The notes: generated by a model not told the origin, from the sequence alone. A stretch of 42,777 nt of DNA from Bacillota bacterium (GCA_021783135.1 JAJXUE010000024.1:1-42777), one strand, 5' to 3'; counted from the first letter of the stretch, positions 1-8,061 are shown. Translations and numbers: made by a program.

Positions 1-242
1 AGATCATCTAAACAAGTCAAAAAGGATTGCTGCTTAGGTTTTCAAAAAGAATTTATTAACTAGATTCTGGAGGTCTCGCCTTCGGAAATCAAACATTATG
101 AAATTGACTCGAATACTAAAATAAAGGAAATCGTTTTATTTCCAGCGAAATTACGCATAAATACTCAGTTAATTTAGTCATACAAGCGTTAATAGCTTTG
201 TCCACACAAAAAAACAGACAATCAAAAAGGGGATGGTTTGCA
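1..242. other. Leader region upstream of the transketolase/RLP operon
   Basis: No convincing gene lies here. A short inverted repeat (GGAAAT/ATTTCC, about 127-144) could form a small hairpin, but no run of T follows it. I see no clean sigma-A promoter with correct spacing. The operon promoter may lie here in a weak form or upstream of the window, where partner genes may also sit. Confidence 0.4.
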
Positions 243-1163
243 ATGCAACAAAAATTGAATAAAGCACCCTGGCAGGATGATGTTTACCGGGCAGCTAACG
301 GTATCCGGCGCCGGGTGCTTGAACATACGGTCAAAAATAACGGAGGATACCTCAGCCAGGCATGTTCTTCGGCCGAGATCCTCGCAACACTTTATGCTAA
401 GGTGATGAACTTAGCCCCTGTGATCCAGCCGATAATGCCGGATATGTTTTGCGGCGTGCCGGGACCTGACAACCCGGATTATGTGACAGGAGCTTTTTAT
501 AATGGAGCAAAAGGGGCTGAGTATGACCGCTTCTTTTTGTCCCCATCACAATATGCCTTAGTCGTCTATGCTGCTCTGATTGAATTGGGCCGGATGGATC
601 CACAAGGGCTGGAGATGTTCAACCAAGATGGCAGTATCGTTGAGATGATCGGGGCTGAGCATTCACCGGGGATGGAAGTAATGTCCGGTTCCTTGGGACA
701 GGGAATCAGTCAAGCAGCCGGAGTAGCCATGGCTCGCAAATTGAAAGGTGAACCGGGCAAGGTCTGGGTGTTCATGTCAGACGGAGAATTTCAATCCGGT
801 CAGACGTTGGAAGCGTTGCAGACTATGGCCTTTCACGGCTTAGATAACATGCGTATTTACGTAGATGTCAACGGCTGTCAATGCGATGGTCCAATGCTTA
901 GTGTCATGAATATCGAGCCCTTCGAGCAACGACTTGCAGGCTTTAATCTGCGCGTGTTTCGCGTCGATGGCCATGACATTGAAGTACTGGCTGCTCTTGG
1001 GCAGGTAAAATCTGACGGCCGTCCGACCGTCATTCTCTGTGACACATCGCCTCCACATGGCTTGGATATCTTAAAATCGCGTGCCCCCAAATATCATTAC
1101 GTACGCTTTCGAGATGCAGCAGAGCGCGATGAATTTGGTAGGGTTCTTGCCCAGCTGGGATGA
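243..1163 (+). CDS. Transketolase, N-terminal (TPP-binding) subunit
   Basis: This is the first half of a split transketolase, the subunit that binds the diphosphate and Mg end of thiamine diphosphate. In the 306-residue product the TPP region is clear: GSLGQGIS (149-156), then SDGE (179-182) and an Asn about 30 residues later (N210), the usual GDG-x(n)-N motif with Ser for the first Gly. ATG at 243 is chosen because AAAAGGGGAT lies about 10 bases upstream; a TTG at 198 in the same frame would add 15 poorly conserved residues. The C-terminal half starts 14 bases downstream and a RuBisCO-like gene follows, so the three are probably one operon. Split transketolases occur in ordinary pentose metabolism and in specialised routes such as apulose-4-phosphate transketolase (AptA/AptB). 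The substrate cannot be read from the sequence. Confidence 0.93.
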   Translation: MQQKLNKAPWQDDVYRAANGIRRRVLEHTVKNNGGYLSQACSSAEILATLYAKVMNLAPVIQPIMPDMFCGVPGPDNPDYVTGAFYNGAKGAEYDRFFLSPSQYALVVYAALIELGRMDPQGLEMFNQDGSIVEMIGAEHSPGMEVMSGSLGQGISQAAGVAMARKLKGEPGKVWVFMSDGEFQSGQTLEALQTMAFHGLDNMRIYVDVNGCQCDGPMLSVMNIEPFEQRLAGFNLRVFRVDGHDIEVLAALGQVKSDGRPTVILCDTSPPHGLDILKSRAPKYHYVRFRDAAERDEFGRVLAQLG

Positions 1164-1177
1164 GGAGGGATTAAGTA

Positions 1178-2185
1178 ATGGAAATTCTTGCGAAGGTGCA
1201 TGCCAAGCATTTAGTGAAGTGGGCGCAACACAAGCCCGAAGTTCTGGTCCTTTCCGCTGATTTGACCAGTTCTACCGAAATTGACTTATTCCGTGATGCG
1301 TATCCGGAGCGGTTTCTGTCTATGGGGATTGCCGAACAAAATATGTTAAGTTTTGCCGGAGGGTTAGCCCGCGAAGGATTTATACCTTTGATTCACACCT
1401 TTGCCGTGTTTATTTATCGGCGTGCTTATGATCAGATTGCCATGTCGGTAGCGTATCCAAATCTTCCAGTGAAGATGTTCGGTTTTTTGCCCGGCATCAT
1501 GACCCCTGGCGGCGCAAGTCATCAGGCGATTGAGGATATTTCTGTGTTGCGTTCTTTGCCCAATATGACGATTCTGGAATGCGGGGATGCCACAGATGTC
1601 GAATCAGTGTTGCAATTGGCCTACGAGATTCCGGGGCCGGTCTATGTCCGTATTTTGCGCGGGGAGATTCCCCGCCTGTTCGACGCCAATAACCCCATGG
1701 TTCTCGGCCACGCTCGTACACTTGCGGAAGGTACAGATGTTGCGCTTTTCTCCAGTGGTATTTGCATTGAAGAAGCAATGCGTGCGGTGCGCGTGCTACA
1801 AAACCGCGGCGTATCCATCAACCATATGCATGTTACCACCCTAAAACCGTTTAATGACCCTAGTGTCTTAGCAGCAGTTGCCAAGGCCAAGTACGGAGTA
1901 GTTACAATGGAAAACCATTCAATTATCGGCGGCCTGGGCTCAAGTGTTGCCGAGGTGATGGCCGAAGCAGGTATTGGCCGTAAATTAGTGCGCATTGGCA
2001 TTAAAGATACCTTTGTGCATGGCGCGAGTAAGCCCTACCTGATGCGAGAGTATGGTCTAGACGCCGTGGCCTTAATTGGTGAGGTAGAGAAACTCATGGA
2101 AGAACAGTTTGCGATTCAAACGGAAGAACTTGGCGAAGTTTATCTCGCTCCGGTCCATAGTGCGGCCAAAGCGGAGGCTTTATAA
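1178..2185 (+). CDS. Transketolase, C-terminal (pyrimidine-binding) subunit
   Basis: This is the second half of the split transketolase (335 residues), holding the pyrimidine-binding domain and the C-terminal domain. The catalytic glutamate that activates thiamine diphosphate is E53 in MGIAEQN (49-55). The conserved stretch with TPGGASHQAIEDIS follows at about residues 108-121, as in transketolase and DXP-synthase C halves. ATG 1178 has AGGAGGG about 8 bases upstream. The two halves have separate start sites and Shine-Dalgarno sequences, so this is a true two-gene arrangement and not a frameshift. Its stop lies one base before the start of the next gene, whose Shine-Dalgarno sits inside this coding region, so the two are probably translationally coupled. 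Confidence 0.93.
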   Translation: MEILAKVHAKHLVKWAQHKPEVLVLSADLTSSTEIDLFRDAYPERFLSMGIAEQNMLSFAGGLAREGFIPLIHTFAVFIYRRAYDQIAMSVAYPNLPVKMFGFLPGIMTPGGASHQAIEDISVLRSLPNMTILECGDATDVESVLQLAYEIPGPVYVRILRGEIPRLFDANNPMVLGHARTLAEGTDVALFSSGICIEEAMRAVRVLQNRGVSINHMHVTTLKPFNDPSVLAAVAKAKYGVVTMENHSIIGGLGSSVAEVMAEAGIGRKLVRIGIKDTFVHGASKPYLMREYGLDAVALIGEVEKLMEEQFAIQTEELGEVYLAPVHSAAKAEAL

Positions 2186-2186
2186 A

Positions 2187-3347
2187 ATGGCATTACAAGT
2201 AGATAATGACCGCTTACAAGGACTTATTTCAGGTGAGAGGTTTTCTGTCATCTATCGCCTCCAAGGTAATGAGACGGAAGCAAGCATGCAGGCCAGAGAT
2301 ATTTGCCTCGAGCAGACGGTAGAATTTCCGGAGGAGTTAGTGCCGGATGGAGTTATTCGGAATAAAATTCTAGGGCGCATCGAAAACATGGAAGCTTGGG
2401 ATGAAGCCAGTTTTAAGGTGGAAATTTCCTATGCTGTAGAGACCTCCGCTCTGGAATTAACCCAGCTTTTGAATGTGATTTTTGGCAACATCAGTATTAA
2501 ACCCGGCATCCGGGTAGAAGAAATTAATCTCCCGCAGAGCCTGCTCAGCTGTTTTAAAGGCCCCCGGTTTGGCAGGGACGGACTGCGCCAACTTCTCAAG
2601 GTAGCAAAGCGACCGCTGTTATTCACCGCACTTAAACCTATGGGACTATCCGCATCTGAACTTGCTGAGTTAGCATATCAATTTGCCCTGGGTGGAATTG
2701 ATATTATTAAGGATGATCACGGACTTACCGATCAATTGTTTGCACCTTTTGAGGAACGGGTAATCCTTTGCACGCAAGCCGTGCAAAGGGCCAATCAAGC
2801 GACAGGTCATCATGCTATTTATGTGCCGAATGTGACTGCTTCTTACCACAATCTGCTCAAGCGGGCTCGTTTTGCAAAGCAGGCGGGTGCCGGTGGGTTT
2901 TTAATCGCGCCCGGTTTGACCGGACTTGATGCAATACGCACCCTGGCGGATGATGACGCACTTGCACTCCCACTTTTTAGTCATCCGGCTTTTCAAGGCA
3001 GTTATGTAATGGGGACTAGCGGCATTGCCCATTATGCCCTTTACGGACAAATTATGCGGCTTGCCGGCGCCGATGCCGTCATTTACCCCAACTTTGGTGG
3101 GCGATTCTCGTTTAGTCGTGAAGAATGCACCCGGATTGCCCAAGGCACTTCTGTACCGATGGGGCCTATCCGCCAGATTTTCCCGAGCCCAGGTGGCGGG
3201 ATGAGTGTCGAAAGCATACCCGAGATGATTAAGGTCTATGACAACGATGTTATCTTTCTGATTGGCGGCGGACTGTTTAAGCAAGGACCTGATTTAGTTG
3301 AAAACTGCCGGTATTTTAGAGCCTTGGTAGAAAAGTACTATACTTAG
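2187..3347 (+). CDS. RuBisCO-like protein (type IV RuBisCO large-chain homologue)
   Basis: The 386-residue product has the RuBisCO large-chain fold motifs but not the full carboxylase set. K150 in ALKPMGLS matches RuBisCO K175, while the K177 position is Met. In GIDIIKDDHGL, K175 and D177 match K201 and D203, but E204 is replaced by H178. N101 matches N123. FSHPAFQG (264-271) replaces the HR (294-295) region, and PNFGGRF (301-307), SPGGGMS (334-340) and GGGLF (360-364) match the later loop and phosphate-binding segments. Loss of E204 and K177 argues against CO2 fixation. Known RLP jobs include enolisation in methionine salvage and decarboxylation of 3-oxo-isoapionate 4-phosphate (OiaX); the HPAF and GGRF signatures look closer to the non-salvage group, which is my inference. 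ATG 2187 has GGAGGC 9 bases upstream. No small-subunit gene or phosphoribulokinase is present. Confidence 0.9.
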   Translation: MALQVDNDRLQGLISGERFSVIYRLQGNETEASMQARDICLEQTVEFPEELVPDGVIRNKILGRIENMEAWDEASFKVEISYAVETSALELTQLLNVIFGNISIKPGIRVEEINLPQSLLSCFKGPRFGRDGLRQLLKVAKRPLLFTALKPMGLSASELAELAYQFALGGIDIIKDDHGLTDQLFAPFEERVILCTQAVQRANQATGHHAIYVPNVTASYHNLLKRARFAKQAGAGGFLIAPGLTGLDAIRTLADDDALALPLFSHPAFQGSYVMGTSGIAHYALYGQIMRLAGADAVIYPNFGGRFSFSREECTRIAQGTSVPMGPIRQIFPSPGGGMSVESIPEMIKVYDNDVIFLIGGGLFKQGPDLVENCRYFRALVEKYYT

Positions 3348-3475
3348 CAAACTGTGACCAAGGTCATAGCTGCATTACTCAATTAGGGTTAGAATATGAA
3401 GCAAACGAGATGGGCAACCTGCTAGGTAACTTGACCCGCCATTGCTATTTAACCTAATATCGAAGGAGATGTCAC
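3348..3475. other. Gap between RLP gene and MBL-fold gene
   Basis: A short perfect palindrome (TGACC/GGTCA, about 3355-3366) follows the RLP stop but lacks a U-tract, so it is a poor terminator. I see no other structure apart from the AAGGAGA ribosome binding site before 3476. Read-through from the operon into 3476 is possible. Confidence 0.35.
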
Positions 3476-4114
3476 ATGCAAACAATCTTTCCAGATTTAT
3501 TACAATTCAGCACCCATGTTCCTTCCATTGATCTTTCCTTTCATCAATACCTTCTGTCAGCGACACAACCCCTGTTAGTGCATACAGGCAACAAACACCA
3601 AGCTGCTGCCTTAATACCTCACCTTAAAATTGCTCTCAACGGCAGGACCTTAAACTATATCTTCATTTCTCACTTTGAAGCGGATGAATGTGGCGGATTG
3701 TCGCATATTCTAACTCATTTCCCGGCGGCTAAACCAATATGTTCGGAAGTAACTGCGCGTCAACTAAACGGCTTTGGTATCACAAACGACGTGGTAATTG
3801 GCACACCCGGCGAGAGTTTCGTAACGAATGATTATGAACTACAATTCTTGGCTTATCCCTCGGAAATGCATCTATGGGAGGGCCTGCTAGCCAGGGAAAA
3901 CAAGCGAGGTATTTTCTTTAGCAGCGACTTGATGCTGCGCTTCGGCAACTCCGGCGGCACAGTTGTTGAGTCCGAGTGGTCTACGGAAATTAACAACATC
4001 AAACCTGAGCAGGTACCCGACCCCGCCCGACGTACGCTACTGCAAGACACCTTGGCACAATTCAAACCACGTTTTGTGGCAACCGGGCATGGCCCTTGCC
4101 TCAACTGCAAGTAA
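3476..4114 (+). CDS. Stand-alone flavodiiron-type metallo-beta-lactamase-fold protein
   Basis: This 212-residue protein matches the diiron beta-lactamase domain of flavodiiron proteins (FprA, rubredoxin:oxygen oxidoreductase), without the flavodoxin domain. The ligand pattern H-x-E-x-D-H...H...D...H is largely present: H66, E68 and D70 in SHFEADE, H132 in EMHLWEG, D151 in SSDLM and H205 in ATGHGP. The residue after D70, normally His, is Glu (E71). Related stand-alone proteins are thought to sense or reduce O2 or NO, but the function here is not established. It begins with AAGGAGA 6 bases before ATG and follows the RLP operon by 128 bases, so co-expression is possible. Confidence 0.8.
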   Translation: MQTIFPDLLQFSTHVPSIDLSFHQYLLSATQPLLVHTGNKHQAAALIPHLKIALNGRTLNYIFISHFEADECGGLSHILTHFPAAKPICSEVTARQLNGFGITNDVVIGTPGESFVTNDYELQFLAYPSEMHLWEGLLARENKRGIFFSSDLMLRFGNSGGTVVESEWSTEINNIKPEQVPDPARRTLLQDTLAQFKPRFVATGHGPCLNCK

Positions 4115-4154
4115 GAAGGTCGCTATGGCTAATGGTCAGGGAGATGACCCCAAG

Positions 4155-4712
4155 TCAATCCCCTGCCGAAACCGCTTCATTCCATTGTTGCGTAGTTAAG
4201 ACTTTACTGAACCTCATTGCTTGAGTTACTAAAATGGCTCTGTGTAGTTCCTCATCCGTTACAGTTCCTGCATAATTAGAAAGTTTAAGTGTCCCGGTGG
4301 CATCGGATAAAAATTCAACCATGAATCCTAGATGCAGAGCCTGCCTTGCAGTGGTGTCACAACACATTTGTGTCATATATCCTGCAATGACTACAGTATC
4401 AATAGCTCGTTCCCTTAACCACTGTTCTAGATTAGTTCCTGTAAAACTTCCAGGCAGAGTCTTTTCAATTAGGTGGTCTCGCTGCATTCTTTCAATTGAC
4501 GGATGAAGCTCCCACTCAGCACTTCCTTTTCTAAAGGTCTGTGCGTTTTGTTGGGGAGCAGAGTGCTGTATGATTATCACTGGAACTTTATTTTCGCGGG
4601 CAACTTCCATTGTCTTAATGATATTGTCTAATGTACCGTAGGGGTACGTAACCGGCAACGAACCTGTGAAGTATTCATTTTGGACATCTATTACCAACAA
4701 TGCTCTCTTCAT
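4155..4712 (-). CDS. Isochorismatase/nicotinamidase-family cysteine hydrolase
   Basis: The 185-residue product carries the cysteine-hydrolase triad: D9 in [12 protein letters not shown]84 in [11 protein letters not shown] and nucleophile C117 in [15 protein letters not shown], with the usual cis-peptide region just before it. This is a normal length for the family, which includes nicotinamidases, isochorismatases and many uncharacterised amidases. No metal-binding DxHxxH of classical nicotinamidase is evident, so the substrate is unknown. ATG 4712 is preceded by AAAGGAAG. It converges with the MBL-fold gene and opens the accessory zone. Confidence 0.9.
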   Translation of the reverse strand: MKRALLVIDVQNEYFTGSLPVTYPYGTLDNIIKTMEVARENKVPVIIIQHSAPQQNAQTFRKGSAEWELHPSIERMQRDHLIEKTLPGSFTGTNLEQWLRERAIDTVVIAGYMTQMCCDTTARQALHLGFMVEFLSDATGTLKLSNYAGTVTDEELHRAILVTQAMRFSKVLTTQQWNEAVSAGD

Positions 4713-4841
4713 TTTCTTTTCTTCCTTTCATTGTTGACGCTTCAATCCTTCTCAAATACCTTTTTAATGGACAGATACTGGTAACCGTTGGCGGCAAAGC
4801 GAATGGTATAAACTTTGGTATAAAAAACAGTTTTATACTGA

Positions 4842-5246
4842 TCAGGTGGTGAGATAGGTAATGGACATTGGCGTTTTACCTTCCCCTATCTCAAACCCAC
4901 ATTTCTTATAAAATCCCATTTCTTTGTCGTAGGCAATTAAAACCTTTCTTGCGTAATCTTGGTACGTTTTTACCATCCAATTAACCAATTCTTTGCCAAT
5001 CCCTTGATCTTGATACTCTGTCCTAACTAACAAATAATGAAAGTAAGTAGTCATTACACCATCTGAAAGACAATTCATTAATCCGACCAATTTCTCTCCA
5101 TCCCACGCCGAGAACACTGAGTGCGAATTTTTCATTGCTACTTGGAGCTTATCCGGATAATTGCCTGAACTCCATTTCACCGAAAGAAACAAGTCTTGCA
5201 GTTGTTCAATAGTAAAATCTTTCGTAGTTCTAAATGTAATCTCCAT
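4842..5246 (-). CDS. GNAT-family N-acetyltransferase
   Basis: This 134-residue protein looks like a small GCN5-related acetyltransferase. The acetyl-CoA motif is visible as LLVRTEYQDQGIGKELVNWMV (split here as LLVRTEYQ and QGIGKEL), with QxxGxG/A at about residues 79-85, followed by the family's C-terminal part ending in FYKKCGFEIGEG. The substrate is unknown. The start has GGGGGAT about 9 bases upstream. Between this gene and the isochorismatase-like gene lie about 130 bases, with a short frame on the same strand ending in IKKVFEKD that may be the tail of a lost gene. Confidence 0.88.
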   Translation of the reverse strand: MEITFRTTKDFTIEQLQDLFLSVKWSSGNYPDKLQVAMKNSHSVFSAWDGEKLVGLMNCLSDGVMTTYFHYLLVRTEYQDQGIGKELVNWMVKTYQDYARKVLIAYDKEMGFYKKCGFEIGEGKTPMSITYLTT

Positions 5247-5519
5247 ATCACCAATCCCCCTTCATTAACTTTCAATTCTTTACTTGACTTAGAATGCTCT
5301 GCTTTCATACCAATCCCGGCCACAAAGGATTACATATTGCCAAAATGAACTACATGTTGCCCCTGGTACACGAGTATGAAAAATTGTATCGATCCATCAA
5401 TTTTAGAAATACCTTAAAACTAAGGCTCACCTTGTTGAGAAGTTGATATACTAACGGATTGGAGACGGGCTATGTTTCCAAGGAAGCGAAATTATAGCTT
5501 TGAAAGGAGCATTTATAAG
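5247..5519. other. Divergent intergenic region
   Basis: This 273-base A+T-rich region separates the GNAT gene (-) from the flavin-reductase-fold gene (+). I see the two ribosome binding sites, but no promoter with clean spacing and no strong hairpin. Confidence 0.3.
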
Positions 5520-6053
5520 ATGAATTTTGATCAACTATTTATAAAAATCTCTCCAGAAGAGATATGTGACAATGTATTCACATTAGTCGGAAAAGATTTT
5601 TATGTTGTTACTGCGGGCAAGGAAGACGATTATAATTCCATGGTAGGCAGTGGGGGTGGTTTCGGGCTACTTTTAAAGAAACCCACCACTTGGTGTTTTT
5701 TTCGAGCAGACCGCTATACTCTTGAAATGATTCAAAAAGAGCACACTTATACGCTGTCTTACTTCCCGAATGAATATAGGGAACAAATGCTTTTTTTGGG
5801 AAGTAAATCAGGAAGAGATAGTGAAAAGATGAAAGAGGTTGAATTGACAAGTGTGGAGACACCTTCCAGAGATGTGTCTTTCAAAGAAGCCAGACTAATC
5901 ATTGAATGTAAATTAACGGCAGTTACTACCGCCGATCCTAATGATTTTAACACGCAAGAAGCTAAGGACTTTATAAACGAAGCTTACAAAGAAGCAAACG
6001 TTTATCGCAAATTGGTTTTTGGAGAAATCACCTGTGTTTGGTTAAAGAAATAA
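5520..6053 (+). CDS. Flavin reductase-like (FMN-binding split-barrel) protein
   Basis: The 177-residue protein resembles the FMN-binding split-barrel proteins that bacteria often use as flavin reductases. Visible features are a VTAGKEDDYNSM segment (31-42), a GGGFGLLLKKPTTWCFFR segment (46-63), where these proteins contact flavin, and YTLSYFPNEYREQMLFLGSKSGRD (78-101) in the middle. ATG 5520 is preceded by AAAGGAG at about 11 bases, so it is preferred over the in-frame ATG at 5472. No partner redox gene is adjacent. The substrate is not evident. Confidence 0.8.
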   Translation: MNFDQLFIKISPEEICDNVFTLVGKDFYVVTAGKEDDYNSMVGSGGGFGLLLKKPTTWCFFRADRYTLEMIQKEHTYTLSYFPNEYREQMLFLGSKSGRDSEKMKEVELTSVETPSRDVSFKEARLIIECKLTAVTTADPNDFNTQEAKDFINEAYKEANVYRKLVFGEITCVWLKK

Positions 6054-6105
6054 AATAACGGGGTCCACTGTGTATCGGGTAGGTCATAAGCATAAACGTA
6101 TCCAT

Positions 6106-6291
6106 TCAAGGCAAATACCCGGGAATGTAAATAATTTTGTGTAAATGGACCGCCACAACATCGCGCCAGCTGCTTACATCACATTGGCCGCATTTATTGT
6201 CACCCACAGCCGTCACCATTCCGTCAGATTTAAGACCAACAGTATGACGCCGACCCGCCGCTATTATATGTTTGTATTTATATAAGTCCAT
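6106..6291 (-). pseudogene. Truncated RCC1-repeat protein
   Basis: ATG 6291 has a good GGAGGTAG ribosome binding site and the 61-residue reading frame begins with one RCC1-type beta-propeller blade: HIIAAGRRHTVGLKSDG followed by VTAVGDNKCGQCDVSS. Full proteins of this kind repeat this blade seven or more times. Here the frame runs off into unrelated sequence after WRDVVAV and stops, so only one blade remains. It is probably the broken 5' end of a larger RCC1-repeat gene. Confidence 0.75.
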
Positions 6292-6340
6292 TCCACTACC
6301 TCCAGTGAGTATGGTTCCAATTATCCTACGAATGCCATCC

Positions 6341-6760
6341 AGCTGCTACGGAGCTGGACGAAGAGGACCTTAGATTTTTTGTCCATTACCTCACCACTGA
6401 AAGAAAGCTGTCCTCTGGCTCAGTAAACACTTACAATAGCGCTCTTCGCTTCTTGTACGGGGTGACTGCAAACACCAATTTGAACTTAAGACACAATCCC
6501 CCGCCATCACATTCAGCGTAAATTCCCCGACATATTTACTGGAGTGAAAATCTAAGCACTTTTTGCTGGTTGCGATAACTCGAGTGACAAATACATTCTG
6601 ATAACTATTTATGGGTCAGGGCTTCGCATCAGTGAAGTGGCTGCAAAGTTTCCGGTATCGATAGCACCAAGATCCAGTTGTTTATTCGCGTCGACAAAGG
6701 CAATAAAGACCGCTATGCTCTACTCTCACAAGCAAACCTATTACCTTCGAGAGCTAATTG
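6341..6760 (+). pseudogene. Degenerate tyrosine recombinase/integrase
   Basis: Translating several frames recovers pieces of one integrase. The SAM-like N-terminal domain runs from about 6348 (ELDEEDLRFFVHYLTTERK, then SVNTYNSALRFLYG). The catalytic-arginine motif YGSGLRISEVA lies at about 6610-6642. A shifted frame from about 6657 gives DSTKIQLFIRVDKGNKDRY and ALLSQANL. Stops and a frameshift separate the parts, and the C-terminal His/Arg/Tyr region is gone. This is a dead recombinase and a sign of past mobile-element traffic. Confidence 0.8.
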
Positions 6761-6977
6761 CCTTCGTTTTAAACAATACGGTTAAAATTAATCCTACGAT
6801 TACTGGTATGCCGTAGGCAGTGAATATTGGTATTTGATAAGCCCAAAATGGTGCTGAATATTCAGGATGCTTTATGTAAGTCTGATAGGCAATTAGGGTT
6901 TGCACTACCCACGCGGCAATGATTAATACAGTGAGATTCAAACTTATAGCTGAAGCAGTCCTCAACTTATTTCTCAT
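6741..6977 (-). CDS. Small two-helix membrane protein, unknown function
   Basis: The 78-residue product has two hydrophobic stretches, at about residues 13-30 and 46-68, consistent with two transmembrane helices and a short positively charged tail. GGGAGG lies about 6 bases before the ATG. I do not recognise a family. Its 3' end overlaps the end of the recombinase remnant by about 20 bases on the other strand, so it probably arrived or survived after that gene decayed. Confidence 0.6.
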   Translation of the reverse strand: MRNKLRTASAISLNLTVLIIAAWVVQTLIAYQTYIKHPEYSAPFWAYQIPIFTAYGIPVIVGLILTVLFKTKAISSRR

Positions 6978-7096
6978 AATAACCTCCCGAAAACAGTTTC
7001 ACGTAATTTCCCAATATTCTACCAATGCGTCTCAGTTTAAGAATAATGGGAACATATGGTTACTGCGAGCAACGCCCATTAATGGTTAAAACTTTA

Positions 7097-7336
7097 TTAC
7101 TTCCACAAAATATTGGGAATTACAGGGAGGATAATAAGAGTTAAAATTATAAGAACGAAAATTATTGCAATTGGATGAGCAAAATTAACTGTCAGTCCCG
7201 TAATGGACCACCTTTTAAAGGCATCTGATCTCGGAACAAACAAATTGGTATCCTCTTCATCATAGTATATGAAATACATGTTGTGGTTTTTTCTATACTC
7301 ATCGATTTCTTCTTCTGACCATTTTCTTTTTGCCAT
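7097..7336 (-). CDS. DUF5808-like small membrane protein
   Basis: ATG 7336 (79 residues) is chosen because GAGGGAG lies about 7 bases upstream; an in-frame start 63 bases earlier would run through a hydrolase remnant. The pattern is a charged head (KRKWSEEEIDEYRKNHNM), a tyrosine/aspartate strip ending in FVPRSDAFKRW, then TVNFAHP and one transmembrane helix of about 22 residues. This resembles DUF5808-type proteins, whose role is unknown. That assignment is by eye. Confidence 0.6.
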   Translation of the reverse strand: MAKRKWSEEEIDEYRKNHNMYFIYYDEEDTNLFVPRSDAFKRWSITGLTVNFAHPIAIIFVLIILTLIILPVIPNILWK

Positions 7337-7351
7337 TGCATACTCCCTCAC

Positions 7352-7440
7352 CTTCCGCGTCAATTCGCAGAGCCAGCCTTCCGCCCATGCTGTGCCCAAT
7401 AATATATGTCTTGCCGTCCAACTTTACTAATGAGTTTTAT
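7352..7440 (-). pseudogene. Alpha/beta-hydrolase remnant
   Basis: The minus strand here encodes NSLVKLDGKTYIIGHSMGG followed by RLALRID. GHSMGG is the nucleophile elbow of an alpha/beta hydrolase. A stop codon precedes the segment and no other part of the fold remains nearby. It is a leftover about 30 codons long that abuts the DUF5808-like gene. Confidence 0.65.
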
Positions 7441-7474
7441 TAAGAAATGTATACTCATTAAGTCAGAATTTTTA

Positions 7475-7480
7475 TATAAT
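7475..7480 (+). promoter_or_regulatory. Candidate -10 box of the hotdog-fold gene
   Basis: A perfect TATAAT lies 34 bases before the start at 7514. The -35 region at 17 bases is weak (TACTCA). A 7-bp inverted repeat (AATGAGT at 7429-7435 and ACTCATT at 7453-7459) lies just upstream and overlaps the -35 region, so it could be an operator. Confidence 0.4.
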
Positions 7481-7513
7481 TAACCAAACAAGCAGTTGTT
7501 GGGAGGAGACTTT

Positions 7514-7891
7514 ATGAGTTTAAAAACAGGCGATATATTTACTTATCAAAAAACTTTTACGGATCAAGAAATTATACAATTTGGAGAACTTACTGGAGAT
7601 AAGGGAAACCACCATGTTGAGCGAGATGGTCAAGGTAGGCTCATGGCACAAGGGTTGCTTACTGCTTCTGTGGGAACAAAAATTGGCGGTGACTTAAACT
7701 ATATCGCAAGAGAAATGGTCAGCCAGTTCATTCGCCCAGTCTTTTCAGGAGACATAATCACTTGTGAACTAACTATCACAAAAGCCGATAAAAAAGAGGG
7801 CTTCACGGAAGTTGCAATGAAATCTGTCTATAAAAATCAACACGGAAAAGATGTGCTTATTGGAAATAGTTACGGAATTATCCGTGATTAG
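7514..7891 (+). CDS. Hotdog-fold (MaoC-like) dehydratase-type protein
   Basis: The 125-residue product fits the single-hotdog MaoC/FabZ-like group: FTDQEIIQFGELTGDKGNHHV (14-34), then MAQGLLTASVGTKIGG (42-57), which matches the long central helix, and FIRPVFSGDIITCEL (71-85) in the strand region. Such proteins hydrate or dehydrate acyl-CoA or acyl-ACP, or act as thioesterases. The catalytic Asp/His pair of enoyl-CoA hydratases would be the D29/H33 region, but this is not certain. ATG 7514 follows GGGAGGAG. Confidence 0.8.
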   Translation: MSLKTGDIFTYQKTFTDQEIIQFGELTGDKGNHHVERDGQGRLMAQGLLTASVGTKIGGDLNYIAREMVSQFIRPVFSGDIITCELTITKADKKEGFTEVAMKSVYKNQHGKDVLIGNSYGIIRD

Positions 7892-8061
7892 TTTGGCCCA
7901 GTCACTCAAAGGCAGGATTGGCCTATTTGATAAATTTCCGCACTTAACAGACGCATTCGTTGTAATCGCTGTCTTCAAAATCGAGTCTATTTTAAGCTGT
8001 GTAGAATTTCGCGAATGTCAGGTTAAGCGATTTATGGCTTTCTTTTATGAAACACTTGAGC
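7892..8061. other. Gap without recognised features
   Basis: These 170 bases separate the convergent hotdog gene and the HAD remnant. I found no clear hairpin with a U-tract and no recognisable coding frame. Confidence 0.3.

Noticed and set aside
198-2185. Whether the two transketolase genes are one gene broken by a frameshift
   Set aside because: Each has its own start and Shine-Dalgarno sequence, and split transketolases are a known form; no homology is lost at the junction.
2187-3347. Reading the RLP as a true CO2-fixing RuBisCO
   Set aside because: The E204 and K177 positions are changed and no small subunit or phosphoribulokinase is seen.
4740-4835. Short minus-strand frame ending IKKVFEKD as a gene tail
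   Set aside because: About 25 residues with no start and no family match; too short to annotate, though it may be a gene remnant.
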